Below, one piece after another: positions 17,756 through 27,272 of a stretch of DNA of 64,000 bases. The DNA is from Arthrobacter sp. APC 3897 (GTDB taxonomy: Bacteria; Actinomycetota; Actinomycetes; Actinomycetales; Micrococcaceae), in assembly GCF_030407495.1 (NCBI RefSeq), contig NZ_JASDDG010000002.1, forward strand, positions 62,001-126,000. Reading direction: 5' to 3'. Under the pieces are notes generated by a model, which saw only the letters and a list, made by a program, of their open reading frames with translations, searched no databases and had not been told where the DNA came from. A program made the position numbers and the translations under genes. The first letter of the stretch is position 1, and every line of letters starts with the position of its first letter.

Positions 17756-18751
17756 ATGACTCTGATCGACAACGGGGTGTATGTGGACGGAAAGCGCCAG
17801 CACACACCGGACAGTTTGGATGAAACCTTCGAGCTGACCCGCACGTCCGGCGGCATGGCCTGGATCGGTTTGTACCGTCCCGACGACATTGAGCTGCTGG
17901 CCGTGGCCGAGGAGTTCGGCTTGAACCTGCTGACGGTGGAGGACGCGCTTGCCGGCCACCAGCGGGCCAAGCTGGAGCGCTACGACACTACGCTGTTCAC
18001 GGTGCTTCGGCCGGCCCGGTACCTGGACGACGTCGAACGCGTCGAGTTCGGTGAACTGCACCTGTTTGTCGGCCCAAACTTTGTGGTGACGGTCCGGCAT
18101 GCCGAATCCCCGGATCTGGGCCGCGTCCGCAAGCGGCTGGAACAGGAACCGGACCTGCTGGCTCTTGGTCCCCACGCTGTGCTGTACGCCGTCCTGGACC
18201 AGGTGGTGGACGAATACGCGCCCGTGGCCGCAGGGCTGGAAAACGACATCGACGAGATCGAGGACCAGCTTTTCGGCGGCGACGTTGAAGTGTCCCGGCG
18301 CATCTATGAACTCTCCCGCGAAGTCATCCAGTTCCAGCGCGCCATTGCACCGCTCGAAGGCATGGTGGGCACCCTGCGGAGCAACACCGGAGAGTTCGGA
18401 ATTCCGGATCAGCTGCAGGACAACCTGGGCGACGTCCTGGACCACGTCCTGCGCCTGATCGACCGTGCCAACGCCTACCGCGCCCTGTTGGAGAATGCCC
18501 TGAACCTCTCCTCCACCCTGGCGTCGAACCGGCTGGCAGAAACATCCATAGCGCAGAACGAGCAGGTCAAACGCATCTCCTCCTGGGCTGCCATCCTGTT
18601 CGCACCCACCCTCATTGGCGCCATCTACGGCATGAACTTCGAAAACATGCCCGAACTGTCCTGGGCATGGGGATATCCTTTGGCCCTGGGCGCCATGGTC
18701 ATCATGGCGGCCGCCCTATATCTAACCTTTAAGAGGAACAAATGGCTTTGA
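17756..18751 (+). CDS. corA: CorA-family magnesium/cobalt transporter
   Basis: 331 residues from ATG 17756, preceded by GGAGGG. A large cytoplasmic domain (with acidic ENDIDEIEDQLF helix) is followed by two C-terminal helices joined by the signature YGMNFENMPE. The protein ends in KRNKWL, as in most CorA proteins. It forms pentameric channels for Mg2+ or related ions. It overlaps the following lipoprotein gene by 10 bp. Confidence 0.92.
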   Translation: MTLIDNGVYVDGKRQHTPDSLDETFELTRTSGGMAWIGLYRPDDIELLAVAEEFGLNLLTVEDALAGHQRAKLERYDTTLFTVLRPARYLDDVERVEFGELHLFVGPNFVVTVRHAESPDLGRVRKRLEQEPDLLALGPHAVLYAVLDQVVDEYAPVAAGLENDIDEIEDQLFGGDVEVSRRIYELSREVIQFQRAIAPLEGMVGTLRSNTGEFGIPDQLQDNLGDVLDHVLRLIDRANAYRALLENALNLSSTLASNRLAETSIAQNEQVKRISSWAAILFAPTLIGAIYGMNFENMPELSWAWGYPLALGAMVIMAAALYLTFKRNKWL

Positions 18752-19146
18752 GCACGCGACGCCGCCCTGCTGAACGGCGCCTTCTGCGGACCGCCCTCCT
18801 GCTCGGTGCGGTGCTGGCCGCCGCCGGGCTGACGTCCTGCGCGGACTCCGCCGGCGCGCCCGTCCCGTCGGTGGAAGGCACCTGGGGAAACACCGCAGAT
18901 TCCAATGCTCCGTCCCTGGACTTTGCCTCCGACGGGAGGGTGACGGGAACCGACGGCTGCAACCGCCTTATGGGCCAGTGGGCCCAGGACGGCACCCTGG
19001 TAACCATCAGCAACCTCGCCTCCACCATGATGTTCTGCCAGGACGTGGACACGTGGCTCTCCGCTGCCTTCACCGCTGAAATCGACGGTGACACCCTGGC
19101 TGTGTTCAACGAGGACGGCGAGCCGATTGGAACGTTGGAGCGCTAG
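18742..19146 (+). CDS. META-domain lipoprotein
   Basis: 134 residues with a basic n-region, hydrophobic core and lipobox LTSC. The mature part has the META/HslJ pattern: EGTWGNT, DGCNRLMGQW and STMMFCQDVDTWLSAAF. Such proteins are surface-anchored; heat or stress roles are reported for HslJ. The gene starts inside the end of corA, with AAGAGGAAC as ribosome site, which suggests coupling, and its stop overlaps the convergent dehydrogenase. Confidence 0.82.
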   Translation: MALSTRRRPAERRLLRTALLLGAVLAAAGLTSCADSAGAPVPSVEGTWGNTADSNAPSLDFASDGRVTGTDGCNRLMGQWAQDGTLVTISNLASTMMFCQDVDTWLSAAFTAEIDGDTLAVFNEDGEPIGTLER

Positions 19147-20261
19147 CCGGAGGCTTCCCCCTCAAAATGGATAATCTGGCGCAGGGCACGCCCGCCGGCC
19201 AGATCATCCATGGCAGCGTTGATGTCCTCCAGCCGGATCCGGGCCGACACCAGTTTCTCCACCGGAAGCCGTCCCTGCCGCCAGAGGTCGGCAAAGACGG
19301 GCACATCGCGTGCGGGAACTGCTGATCCCAGATAGCTGCCGATGATGGTCCGGGCCTCAGCCACCAGCATGAGCGGCGAAACCTGCGCCATGGCATCCGG
19401 CGCCGGCAGGCCCACTGTGATGGTGGTGCCGCCGGGTTCGGTCAGGGCCACTGCTGTCTCGAAGGCACGGGTGTTACCGGCTGCTTCCACCACGGTGGGC
19501 GCAGTGATGCCCAGCTCCGCTGCAGCCGCCGGCGTATAAGCAGCCGAGGCGCCCAGAGACCGGGCCTGCCCCAGTTTCTCCTCATTCGCGTCAATCCCGA
19601 TGACCTCCGCGCCAAGTGCACGTGCCGTCAGCAGGGCAGCCATTCCCACACCGCCCAGGCCCACCACCACCAGGGTGTCCCCCGGCTCCGGCCTGGCCAG
19701 GTTGAGCACCGCCCCGCCTCCGGTCAGAACGGCGCAGCCCAGCAGCGCGGCAACCTCGGGCGGCACGTCGGCGGGTACTTTCACCACCGACCGCTTGTCG
19801 ACAACGGCGTGGGTGGCGAAGCCGGAAACCCCCAGATGGTGCAGCACATCTTCGCCGCCGCGGTGCAGCCGGACCTGTCCCGACAACAGGGTTCCCTTGG
19901 TGTTGGAAGCCGTTCCTTCGCTGCAGGGAAGCAGCCCGTTGGACCGGCACCCGCGGCATTGACCGCAGCGGGGCAGGAATGTCATGACAACGCGGTCCCC
20001 CGGAACCAGATCCGTCACGGAGTCCCCCGCCTGCTCCACGATTCCGGCGGCCTCATGGCCCAGAAGCATGGGCACCGGGCGCACCCGGTCGCCGTTGACC
20101 ACGGATAAGTCCGAATGGCAGATCCCGGCGCATTCGATCCGCACCAGGATTTCGTCGCCGGCCGGCTCATCCAGTTCCAGGTCACAGATGGTCAGCGGCG
20201 TCGAATCTGCGTACTTGGGTGCCCTGCCGATCTCTTCGAGCACCGCTCCACGGATTTTCAC
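19143..20261 (-). CDS. Zinc-dependent alcohol dehydrogenase (MDR family)
   Basis: 372 residues. Catalytic zinc residues are in GICHSDLSVV and MLLGHEAAG. The structural zinc loop CGQCRGCRSNGLLPC is present, and the NAD site is VVGLGGVGMAALLTARALG. It oxidises an alcohol or a related substrate. Its ATG overlaps the stop of the MHS-type transporter (4 bp), so the transported solute is likely linked to its substrate. The 3' end overlaps the META lipoprotein gene. Confidence 0.9.
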   Translation of the reverse strand: MKIRGAVLEEIGRAPKYADSTPLTICDLELDEPAGDEILVRIECAGICHSDLSVVNGDRVRPVPMLLGHEAAGIVEQAGDSVTDLVPGDRVVMTFLPRCGQCRGCRSNGLLPCSEGTASNTKGTLLSGQVRLHRGGEDVLHHLGVSGFATHAVVDKRSVVKVPADVPPEVAALLGCAVLTGGGAVLNLARPEPGDTLVVVGLGGVGMAALLTARALGAEVIGIDANEEKLGQARSLGASAAYTPAAAAELGITAPTVVEAAGNTRAFETAVALTEPGGTTITVGLPAPDAMAQVSPLMLVAEARTIIGSYLGSAVPARDVPVFADLWRQGRLPVEKLVSARIRLEDINAAMDDLAGGRALRQIIHFEGEASG

Positions 20262-21610
20262 CGTTTGATCTTGTGCACTTCGTCGACGTGCAGGTCAGCG
20301 CCCCTGGTCTCCTTGACCATGGTCACTGCGGCGAACGAGATCACGCACAGCACCATGATGTAGATGCCGATTGACGGCGACCATCCCGTTTCATTGAGCA
20401 GCAGCTGAGCGACGGTGGGGGCAAACGCGCCGCCGAGGATTGCTCCCAGGGCATAGCCGATGGACACCCCCGAGTATCGGACTCGGGCGGGGAACATCTC
20501 CGCATAGAGCGCTGACTGCGGGCCGTAGGACAACCCCAATCCGATGGTCAGCACAAAGATGGCCACGGCAAACAGGACGATGTTGGCGGTATCGATGAGC
20601 AGGAACATGGGCACGGCCCAGAGGAACACCCAGGCGTAACCGATCTGGAAGGTCCGGATCCTGCCGATCCGGTCCGAGAGGATCCCGCCGTACATGGTGA
20701 AAATCAACCAACCGAAGGACCCCAAGGTGGTGGCCAGAAGCACTGACGGCCGGTGCATCCCCAGCCCGCCGTCGACGACCTTGGTTGAGGCATAGGAGGC
20801 GAAGAACGCGATGACCAGGTAACCGGCGGCGTTGTTGGCGATGAAGATCAGGGCGCTGAGCACCACTTCGCGGGTGTTGTGCTTGAACAGCTGAGCAAGC
20901 GGCGCGGAGGATTCCTTTTTGCGTTCCTGGATTTCCAGAAAGACCGGGCTCTCATCGACGGACCGGCGGATGAAGTACCCAACGCCGATCAGCACTACGG
21001 AGAACAGGAACGGGATCCGCCACCCCCAGGAAAGGAACTGCTCTTCTGTGAGGCTGGTGCTCAGCACGTACATGACGAACGTCGCCAGGATCATTCCGAT
21101 CGGCACGCCGATCTGCGGATAGGCGCCAAAGAGGCCGCGCTTGTTCACCGGTGCGTGCTCCACCGACAGCAGGGCGGCGCCGCCCCACTCCCCACCGGCC
21201 GAGAAGCCCTGCAGGATCCGCAGCAGCACCAGGAGAATGGGAGCGGCCACGCCAATCTGGGCGTAGGTGGGAACCAGGCCGATGAGGGCGGTTGAAGCTC
21301 CCATCATCAGCAGGGTGAAGACGAGCATTTTCTTCCGGCCCAGCTTGTCGCCCAAATGGCCGGCTACCACGGCGCCCAGCGGCCGGAACAGGAAGCTGAT
21401 GCCGATCGTGGCGAAGGACACCACCTGCCTCAGCGGGCCCTCGCTGACCGGTCCAAAATAGAGGGTGGCCAGGACCAGCCCGGCCGCCTGGGCATAAATG
21501 AAGAAGTCGTACCATTCGATGGTGGTGCCCACCAGGGTTCCCGCAAGGACCTTGCGTTCCTCCCTGGTCATCTTGCCGTCGGCGGGGGCTCCCGCGATGC
21601 TGCTGCTCAT
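20258..21610 (-). CDS. MFS transporter, metabolite:H+ symporter (MHS) family
   Basis: 450 residues from ATG 21610; the frame is open to 21691. The MHS signature is TTIEWYDFFIYAQAAGLVLATLYF, and the loop motif GDKLGRKKMLVFTLLMMG follows. Twelve helices are visible. Family members import organic acids such as citrate, ketoglutarate, proline or shikimate. Being coupled to an alcohol dehydrogenase, it probably brings in a hydroxy compound. Confidence 0.9.
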   Translation of the reverse strand: MSSSIAGAPADGKMTREERKVLAGTLVGTTIEWYDFFIYAQAAGLVLATLYFGPVSEGPLRQVVSFATIGISFLFRPLGAVVAGHLGDKLGRKKMLVFTLLMMGASTALIGLVPTYAQIGVAAPILLVLLRILQGFSAGGEWGGAALLSVEHAPVNKRGLFGAYPQIGVPIGMILATFVMYVLSTSLTEEQFLSWGWRIPFLFSVVLIGVGYFIRRSVDESPVFLEIQERKKESSAPLAQLFKHNTREVVLSALIFIANNAAGYLVIAFFASYASTKVVDGGLGMHRPSVLLATTLGSFGWLIFTMYGGILSDRIGRIRTFQIGYAWVFLWAVPMFLLIDTANIVLFAVAIFVLTIGLGLSYGPQSALYAEMFPARVRYSGVSIGYALGAILGGAFAPTVAQLLLNETGWSPSIGIYIMVLCVISFAAVTMVKETRGADLHVDEVHKIKR

Positions 21611-21706
21611 GAAAACTCCATTGTTCATGGGGGAATAACTGAAAGAACGTTCGGTATGCACCTTGCGGAGAGAATACCGGAATTGTGACATAAAACACAG
21701 AGCTGT

Positions 21707-22702
21707 TCAGAGTGTGACCCGGCAGTGAAAATACAGCTGCGATGAGGACGTCACCTGTTCTTTCGGAGCCGGCGCAGGGAGTGCCCGGCCGTCAAGAGCC
21801 GCTTCCCCGCGTAGGGGACGCCTCCCCGCAGCCGCCAGCCAGACGCTGACCGCGCGCTCCGCCACCCACAACGGCGCCCACAGAGCAGCGTCCGCGCTGA
21901 ACACCCGCACTCCGCCTGCCCGGCGGCGGCCGAGCTCGGCCGCCATAACGCTGGCTGCCGCAAGCATCGCCAGCCGTGCCGGTTCCCTCCGGAGCCTCAG
22001 CGCCAGCGGCAGCAGGGCGGCCTCAACCGCCAGCCGCCCCGGCTGGGCGAAGTCGTCATAGGCCTGCCGCACCCGCTGGCCCAGGAAATGCCGGACCGAA
22101 CAGCAGGTCCGGGGAACAAACAGGTCATCTGCGCGAATCTCCCGGCCGCCTGCCGCCCGGATGGTACGAAGGAGTTCAAGGTTTTCGAAGAGGACATCGC
22201 CGCTGTACCCGCCGGCGGCCTGCAGCGTGGACCTGCGGATGGCCAGCGTCCCGGGGTAGTCGGACCCAAACGCCCGGTTAATCAAAGTTCGCGCGGTATC
22301 CCACCGGGCATGCCAGGGACGGGGATCCAAAAAATAGTTCTGCGGCCGCACAATATCGGCCTCCGCGAGCAGTCCCACGGCGCGCTCAAGGGAATCCCGG
22401 GTGTACCGCACGTCGTCGTCCGCGATCACGAGGTACTCGCACCTGCTGAGCTGCACTCCGGTCAGCACGCCCTCCACTTTTCCGTTGGTGCACCCCAATG
22501 GAAGCGGACGGCTGTGCCGCACCGCGGCGGGGAACGCTTTTGCGTGCTGGGCAAACAGGCCGGGAGGGGACCCGTCAACAACCAGGACGGCGATCCACCG
22601 GCTCAGGTCCTCCAGATACCTGCACAGCGAAGCCAGGTCTCCGCCGTCGTTCCATTTGAGCGGCAGGATGTATTCCGCTTCCGCCAACCCCGGTCCACCC
22701 AA
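21707..22702 (-). CDS. Family 2 glycosyltransferase
   Basis: 331 residues starting from a TTG at 22702. The GT-A fold shows in WIAVLVVDGSPP, a GCTNGK-containing loop, YLVIADDDVRYT (the metal-binding DDD) and GYSGDVLFENLELLRTI (acceptor-site ED/EN region). Two C-terminal hydrophobic stretches may anchor it to the membrane. Donor and acceptor are unknown; no other cell-wall or polysaccharide genes are nearby. Confidence 0.85.
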   Translation of the reverse strand: MGGPGLAEAEYILPLKWNDGGDLASLCRYLEDLSRWIAVLVVDGSPPGLFAQHAKAFPAAVRHSRPLPLGCTNGKVEGVLTGVQLSRCEYLVIADDDVRYTRDSLERAVGLLAEADIVRPQNYFLDPRPWHARWDTARTLINRAFGSDYPGTLAIRRSTLQAAGGYSGDVLFENLELLRTIRAAGGREIRADDLFVPRTCCSVRHFLGQRVRQAYDDFAQPGRLAVEAALLPLALRLRREPARLAMLAAASVMAAELGRRRAGGVRVFSADAALWAPLWVAERAVSVWLAAAGRRPLRGEAALDGRALPAPAPKEQVTSSSQLYFHCRVTL

Positions 22703-22814
22703 CTCCCGTCCCCCTTGTCGAACCTGTGCCTGGTGGCAGCACTCGCTGATAGATGATCCTTTGCCGGCGGGACTGCCGCATAACCTGCCGGCAGCCCCGC
22801 CGCATGCCGTTCAG

Positions 22815-23695
22815 TTACTCCTTATGCAGCTTGTCCTGCACCGCTCCGGCAGCCTTCTCTACGACGTTAGGCAGGTCAGTGGTGCCGTAGTAGCGGGCAT
22901 CCACCCGGGTGGGCGGCGGCATGGGGGAGGACGTCGTCGGGCCGTCATGGTAGGTAAACTCGCCGTGCCCGTCCGGCGTGGGGCCGGACGCCCAGGTGCC
23001 TTCGGAAGCGGCCTCTCCGTCTGAGAAATTCAGGTACTGGTAGGAAACCTCGCGGTGTTCCTTGCCCAACGGGAAGTTGCTGGGCACGGGAAGCTGTTCC
23101 GCGCCGCTTGCCTGCAGCTCCAACGCGGCGGTGGTCCATTGGTTCTGGTGCATGGTGTCACGGGCCAGCAGGAAGGAGAGCAGGTCCCTGACACCATGGT
23201 CATCGGTCATGTGATAGAGGCGGGCCACAGCGAGCCTGCCCTGCATTTCGGCGTTGGCGTTGGCCGTGAAATCCGCCAGCAGGTTTCCGCTGGCCGTGAT
23301 GAAACTGCCCTGCCAGGGGTTGCCGTTGGAGTCCACCGGGCGTGCGCCGGCGCCGGCCAGGATGGCGTGCTGTACGTCCATGCCTCCCACCACAGCCGCC
23401 ACTGTGGGGTCATTCTGGACCGCGTCATCAGTGATTCCCAGCGGTGCCTTTTCCAGCAGCTGCGCAATCATGACGGCCAGCATCTCCACGTGGCCCATTT
23501 CCTCCGCTCCGATACCGAAGAGCAGGTCGCGGTACTTGCCTGGGATGTGGGTGTTCCACGCCTGGAATTCGTACTGCAGGGCCACCGTGATTTCGCTGTA
23601 CTGGCCGCCAAGCACCTCCTGCAGCTTTCGGGCGTAAACCGCGTCAGGCTGGTCCGGGTGGATTTGAACTGGAGTTCCTGCTTATGGAAAAACAT
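22815..23695 (-). pseudogene. Manganese catalase, frameshifted near the N-terminus
   Basis: Reading from ATG 23695 (strong GGAGGT upstream) gives MFFHKQELQFKST, the family N-terminus, then shifts frame. The rest continues in another frame as PDAVYARKLQEVLGGQYSEI to the stop at 22815. One base missing in the CCC run at 23656-23658 (coding strand ACCCGG where ACCCCGG is expected) explains it, and restoring it yields 293 residues, the family length. Mn ligands are present (YEFQAW, GAEEMGHVEM, AEMQGRL, DTMHQNQW). It would destroy hydrogen peroxide. A start inside, at the GTG before LGGQYS, would lose the first helix. It could be a sequencing error. Confidence 0.86.
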
Positions 23696-23808
23696 AGGTA
23701 CCTCCGTGAGGGGTTGGAGCACCGCCTCCGTACCGCTGTGACAGCCGGCGAGCCGGTGCGCGTGAGTTCCAAATTAGCGGCGGCAACCCCCGGAATCGAA
23801 GAGTGATC

Positions 23809-23820
23809 AGCATACTTACT
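23809..23820 (-). promoter_or_regulatory. Near-palindrome shared with two other stress-type promoters (site A)
   Basis: On the minus strand this is AGTAAGTATGCT followed by GA, matching 11 of 12 positions of the TAAGTATGCTTA motif found again at 26226 and 28325. It lies about 113 bp before the Mn catalase start. Confidence 0.5.
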
Positions 23821-23906
23821 AATTGGTTCCGGTGAGCTTCGCGTCGCGGGCGCGGGCCATGCGAGCCGGTGCGGGGCGCAGCTGGCTAACTGGTTAGACT
23901 GCTCCA

Positions 23907-25439
23907 ATGCCCCATGACGAGCAGCACCAGGACGCCGACAAGCAGCAGCAGAGCCGTGAGAACTCCCGGAACGGCGGTGAACCACAAGGTGGGAACCCGA
24001 AGATTACCGATGACTTCACTGTCCGCCGCCACGCCCTGCCAACCGGCCTGAAATACACCACCACCGCAGGGCGGCTGGTGCTTCGGCGGGAGGAAACCAG
24101 GGACGGAAGGGCGGACGGCTTCCTGCCCAAGGCGGAAATCTTCCTCGTTGCCTACACCGCCGATCCGGCCGACCCCTCGCCTGATGCTCAGCCGTCTGCT
24201 CCGGAGGCCAACCGCAGGCCCGTGATTTTCGCCTTCAACGGCGGACCCGGCTCGTCCTCGGTCTGGCTGCATATGGGCCTGCTGGGACCCCGGATGGTGG
24301 ATTCCGGGGACGTTGGAGCACTGACGCCTCCCCCGTTTGGCCTGGTGGACAACCCGGAAACGATCCTGCAGCACGCGGACCTGGTGATGATCGATCCGGT
24401 CAACACCGGGTTTTCCCGGGTGGTGGACGGCAACGAAGCCACAGAGTTCCACGGCTTCGAAGAGGACCGGGATCTGGTGGCGGAAGTCATCCGGCTCTGG
24501 ACCACCCGCAACAACCGCTGGCTAAGCCCCAAGTACCTCGTGGGCGAGTCCTACGGCACTCTGCGGGCCGTCGCCGTCGCCGGGCGGTTGTTCGATGCCT
24601 ACGGCATGGCCGTCAACGGGCTCGGGCTGATTTCCACAGTCCTGAACATGGCCACACTGGACTTTGCCCCGGGCCGCGACACTCCCTACGCGCTTCATCT
24701 GCCCACTTACGCGGCCATTGCACACTTCCACGGGCGGCACGGAGACCGGCCACTGGCTGAGGTGGTGCGCGAAGCGGAGGAATTCGCCGGACGGGAGTTC
24801 GGCTACGCACTGACGCAGGGTTCCCGGTTGAGTACGCAAGAGTTCGACGACGTCGTCCGCCGGCTGGCGGAAATCACCACCTTGGATGAGGGCTTTATCC
24901 GGCGTACGAACCTGCGGTGGGACTACGCCCAGTTCTCCGCGGAGCTGCTGCGCAGCGAGAACCTGGTGGTGGGGCGGATAGACGGCCGGTTTACAGCACC
25001 GCCCGCGAACCAGCAGGATTCCATCAACTGGGATGATCCCAGCCTGCAGGCCATCAACGGACCGTACTCCGCTGCAGTGAACCACTATGTCCGGGCCGAG
25101 CTGGGCTACGAAAATGACCTCCCGTATGAAATCCTCACCGGCCGGGTCCAGCCGTGGAGCTACAAAAGCTTTGAGGGGGTTCCCGTGGACGTGACCGGGA
25201 CACTCGAACGGCTGCTCGCGCACAACCCCTCCCTGCGCGTGCATGTGGACTACGGCTACCACGACGGCGCCACGCCCCACTTCGCGGCCGAGTATGTTTG
25301 GGCGCACATGCGGCTGAGTGATGCTGCGCGGGCACGGTTCACGCACCACTATCACGAGGCCGGACACATGATGTATCTCAAGCCGGAGTGCCGGACCGAC
25401 CAGCTCGCTGCCCTGGCCGAGTTCGTCAGCGCCGGCTAG
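23907..25439 (+). CDS. S10-family serine carboxypeptidase-like protein
   Basis: 510 residues, cytosolic by appearance (no signal peptide; the first 35 residues are Gln/Asn/Glu-rich). The oxyanion region FNGGPGSSSVWLHMGLLGP is followed by GESYG with Ser215, an Asp in VDYGYHD and the catalytic His in EAGHMMY. This matches serine carboxypeptidases and their bacterial relatives. It would remove C-terminal residues of peptides. Only the divergent catalase promoter region separates it from the catalase gene. Confidence 0.88.
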   Translation: MPHDEQHQDADKQQQSRENSRNGGEPQGGNPKITDDFTVRRHALPTGLKYTTTAGRLVLRREETRDGRADGFLPKAEIFLVAYTADPADPSPDAQPSAPEANRRPVIFAFNGGPGSSSVWLHMGLLGPRMVDSGDVGALTPPPFGLVDNPETILQHADLVMIDPVNTGFSRVVDGNEATEFHGFEEDRDLVAEVIRLWTTRNNRWLSPKYLVGESYGTLRAVAVAGRLFDAYGMAVNGLGLISTVLNMATLDFAPGRDTPYALHLPTYAAIAHFHGRHGDRPLAEVVREAEEFAGREFGYALTQGSRLSTQEFDDVVRRLAEITTLDEGFIRRTNLRWDYAQFSAELLRSENLVVGRIDGRFTAPPANQQDSINWDDPSLQAINGPYSAAVNHYVRAELGYENDLPYEILTGRVQPWSYKSFEGVPVDVTGTLERLLAHNPSLRVHVDYGYHDGATPHFAAEYVWAHMRLSDAARARFTHHYHEAGHMMYLKPECRTDQLAALAEFVSAG

Positions 25440-25481
25440 TTCGGCTGCGGGGCTGGGCTGCAGGGCTGGGCTGGAATTCAG

Positions 25482-25982
25482 TCAGCGACTGGAAAAATGC
25501 CACCAGATCCCGCCGGCAAATACGGATCCGGCGGCGAAGGCAAGGCCCAGTTCCACCAGGATGCCCAGCCCCATCGCTTTCAGTGCGGCATAGCTCGCTG
25601 ACCATGCCGCGGGCAGGCTGCGGCGGCGAATGAACTCGCTGAGCAGCAGACCGGCCACAAACCCCACGATGAGCCCCACCACGGGAATCACGAACATGCC
25701 CACTACGCCCACCACCACTCCCGCCAGGACCGAGGTGTTGGGGACCTCGCGCTGCTTCAGCCTCCTGCCGGTCAACACCGCACTGGCGAGCAATCCTGCC
25801 AGCGCCAGCACTGCGCCCACCCCGAAGGTCCACCAGGCAGCTGTACTTTGCATTCCGAGTGCCCAGCCCAGCAGTGCGGCGATGATCAGAATGCTGCCCG
25901 GAAGGACCGGAATGATGATTCCGGTCAGACCCACGGCGATGGCCAGGGCGGCAATGACGGTAATGATGATGTCGGGGTCCAT
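25482..25982 (-). CDS. DUF456 family membrane protein
   Basis: 166 residues with five to six hydrophobic segments. GLTGIIIPVLPGSILIIAALLGW and VVGVVGMFVIPVVGLIVGFVAGLLLSEF are the internal repeat-like halves of DUF456. Function is unknown. The ATG at 25982 has GGAGGA directly adjoining it, which is closer than usual; no better start exists in frame. It converges with the S10 peptidase. Confidence 0.85.
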   Translation of the reverse strand: MDPDIIITVIAALAIAVGLTGIIIPVLPGSILIIAALLGWALGMQSTAAWWTFGVGAVLALAGLLASAVLTGRRLKQREVPNTSVLAGVVVGVVGMFVIPVVGLIVGFVAGLLLSEFIRRRSLPAAWSASYAALKAMGLGILVELGLAFAAGSVFAGGIWWHFSSR

Positions 25983-26065
25983 TCCTCCAGTGTTTCATTG
26001 GGTCCCGGTCCCGCAGATTGGGCCTGCCCGCAGGTGGGCGCTCCCATACCGGTCTCCGGCTGGTT

Positions 26066-26119
26066 GATCCTCCTCCGGTTTGGGATCCTCCTCCGGTTTG
26101 GGATTCTGCTCCGGTTTGG
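26066..26119. repeat. Three tandem 18-bp repeats
   Basis: GATCCTCCTCCGGTTTGG occurs at 26066-26083 and 26084-26101 and, with two changes, at 26102-26119. The 303-bp stretch 25983-26285 between divergent genes holds nothing else recognisable except site B and the ribosome site of the next gene. A multiple-of-three unit could be coding, but no convincing gene contains it. Confidence 0.9.
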
Positions 26120-26225
26120 GAAAACCGTCCGGTCCGCCGCGGCAGGGATTTCCCATAACGGTCGATTTGTCCCCAACCGGAATTTCCGGTGGCCTGCGAG
26201 GATGAAGGACAGGTGGAGAAAATAA

Positions 26226-26237
26226 TAAGGATGCTTA
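26226..26237 (+). promoter_or_regulatory. Near-palindrome shared with two other stress-type promoters (site B)
   Basis: TAAGGATGCTTA, 11 of 12 identical to site C, sits 49 bp before the ATG at 26286 in an AT-rich patch. Confidence 0.5.
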
Positions 26238-26285
26238 TAAGCTGACCCTGACCGCCCGAACATTCGATGGCAACAGGAGAAACAG

Positions 26286-27248
26286 ATGAGCACGGAACCA
26301 GGCAACAACGGCCGGGCCGGAGCCAACAACTCCGGCGACTTCGGAAATCCCGCCGGACCGGACGGCGGACGCCTCCGTGACCGGCCGGACCGGCTGGGTC
26401 CCGCTGACGAAACCCAGGTCCTGCCCACGGGCAACGGAACCGCGGCAGAGAATACTCCGGCCGCCGGGACCGCAGGGGCAACCGCTGCCGGGACCGACGA
26501 CGGCGGGCACACCAAAGCGATGCCGCTAAGCCACACCAAGGACCCCAATGCGGACTATGACGACGGCACGGACTACCGCCCCGGAAACGGAAACGGCAAC
26601 GTTGGGAGCGAAACCGGGCGCGCCGGCACCGCACGCACCGCCGAGACCCGGAATCCGCTTCCCGGCAAGGCCAACCGCGAGGCATTGCTCGCACTGGAAA
26701 AGGAGCGTTTTGGCGGCATGAAGTTCGGCGCGGCCTTCTTCGGCTGGCTGACCGCCACCGGAATGGTGGTGCTCCTGTCCGCACTGGCGGCAGCCATTGG
26801 CGCCGCCGTCGACTTCAACACCGACAATGATCTGGGCCAGTCCCTGGACCAGGCGATGGCAAACCAGAGCGCCGGGATCATCGGAACGGTCATCCTGCTG
26901 GTGATCCTGGTGCTGGCGTATTACGCCGGAGGTTACGTCGCCGGCCGGATGGCCCGGTTCAACGGTCTCAAGCAGGGTCTGGCAGTGTGGCTCTGGGCAC
27001 TGATCGCCGGACTGGTTGTGGTGGTTCTTGGACTGATCTTCGGTGACGACATCCGCAGCATCACCCAGCTGAACACTGTGGCACCGCTGCCCGAGGACCT
27101 CAACGGCGCCACCGCCGCAACGTGGCTTGCCGTTGCCGCAACACTGGCTGCGACGCTCATCGGCGCGCTGCTCGGCGGCCTCGCCGGCATGCGGTACCAC
27201 CGGCGGATTGACCGGGCGGACTTCGGCGATGCGGACCTCCGCGTCTAG
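26286..27248 (+). CDS. Membrane protein with long disordered N-terminus
   Basis: 320 residues. The first 130 or so are low-complexity and hydrophilic (Asn, Gly, Asp, Thr rich), followed by a basic helix (KANREALLALEKERFGGMK) and four transmembrane segments: AAFFGWLTATGMVVLLSAL, GTVILLVILVLAYYAGGYVAG, GLAVWLWALIAGLVVVVLGL and LAVAATLAATLIGALLGGLAG. Actinobacterial stress-island membrane proteins often look like this. ATG 26286 follows AGGAGAAAC. No family can be named. A UUCG-loop terminator follows. Confidence 0.82.
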   Translation: MSTEPGNNGRAGANNSGDFGNPAGPDGGRLRDRPDRLGPADETQVLPTGNGTAAENTPAAGTAGATAAGTDDGGHTKAMPLSHTKDPNADYDDGTDYRPGNGNGNVGSETGRAGTARTAETRNPLPGKANREALLALEKERFGGMKFGAAFFGWLTATGMVVLLSALAAAIGAAVDFNTDNDLGQSLDQAMANQSAGIIGTVILLVILVLAYYAGGYVAGRMARFNGLKQGLAVWLWALIAGLVVVVLGLIFGDDIRSITQLNTVAPLPEDLNGATAATWLAVAATLAATLIGALLGGLAGMRYHRRIDRADFGDADLRV

Positions 27249-27272
27249 CATTTGAGCTCAAGCTTTTAAGAG

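Noticed and set aside
22815-23615. Mn catalase as an intact 266-residue protein from an internal GTG
   Set aside because: It would lack the family N-terminus, which is present upstream in another frame behind a strong ribosome site. A frameshift explains the data better.
26066-26119. Possible CRISPR array
   Set aside because: The repeats adjoin without spacers, so this is a simple tandem repeat.
25426-26784. 452-codon open frame on the minus strand
   Set aside because: Runs antisense over two genes and through the tandem repeats. The product is Arg-rich and without hydrophobic or domain pattern.
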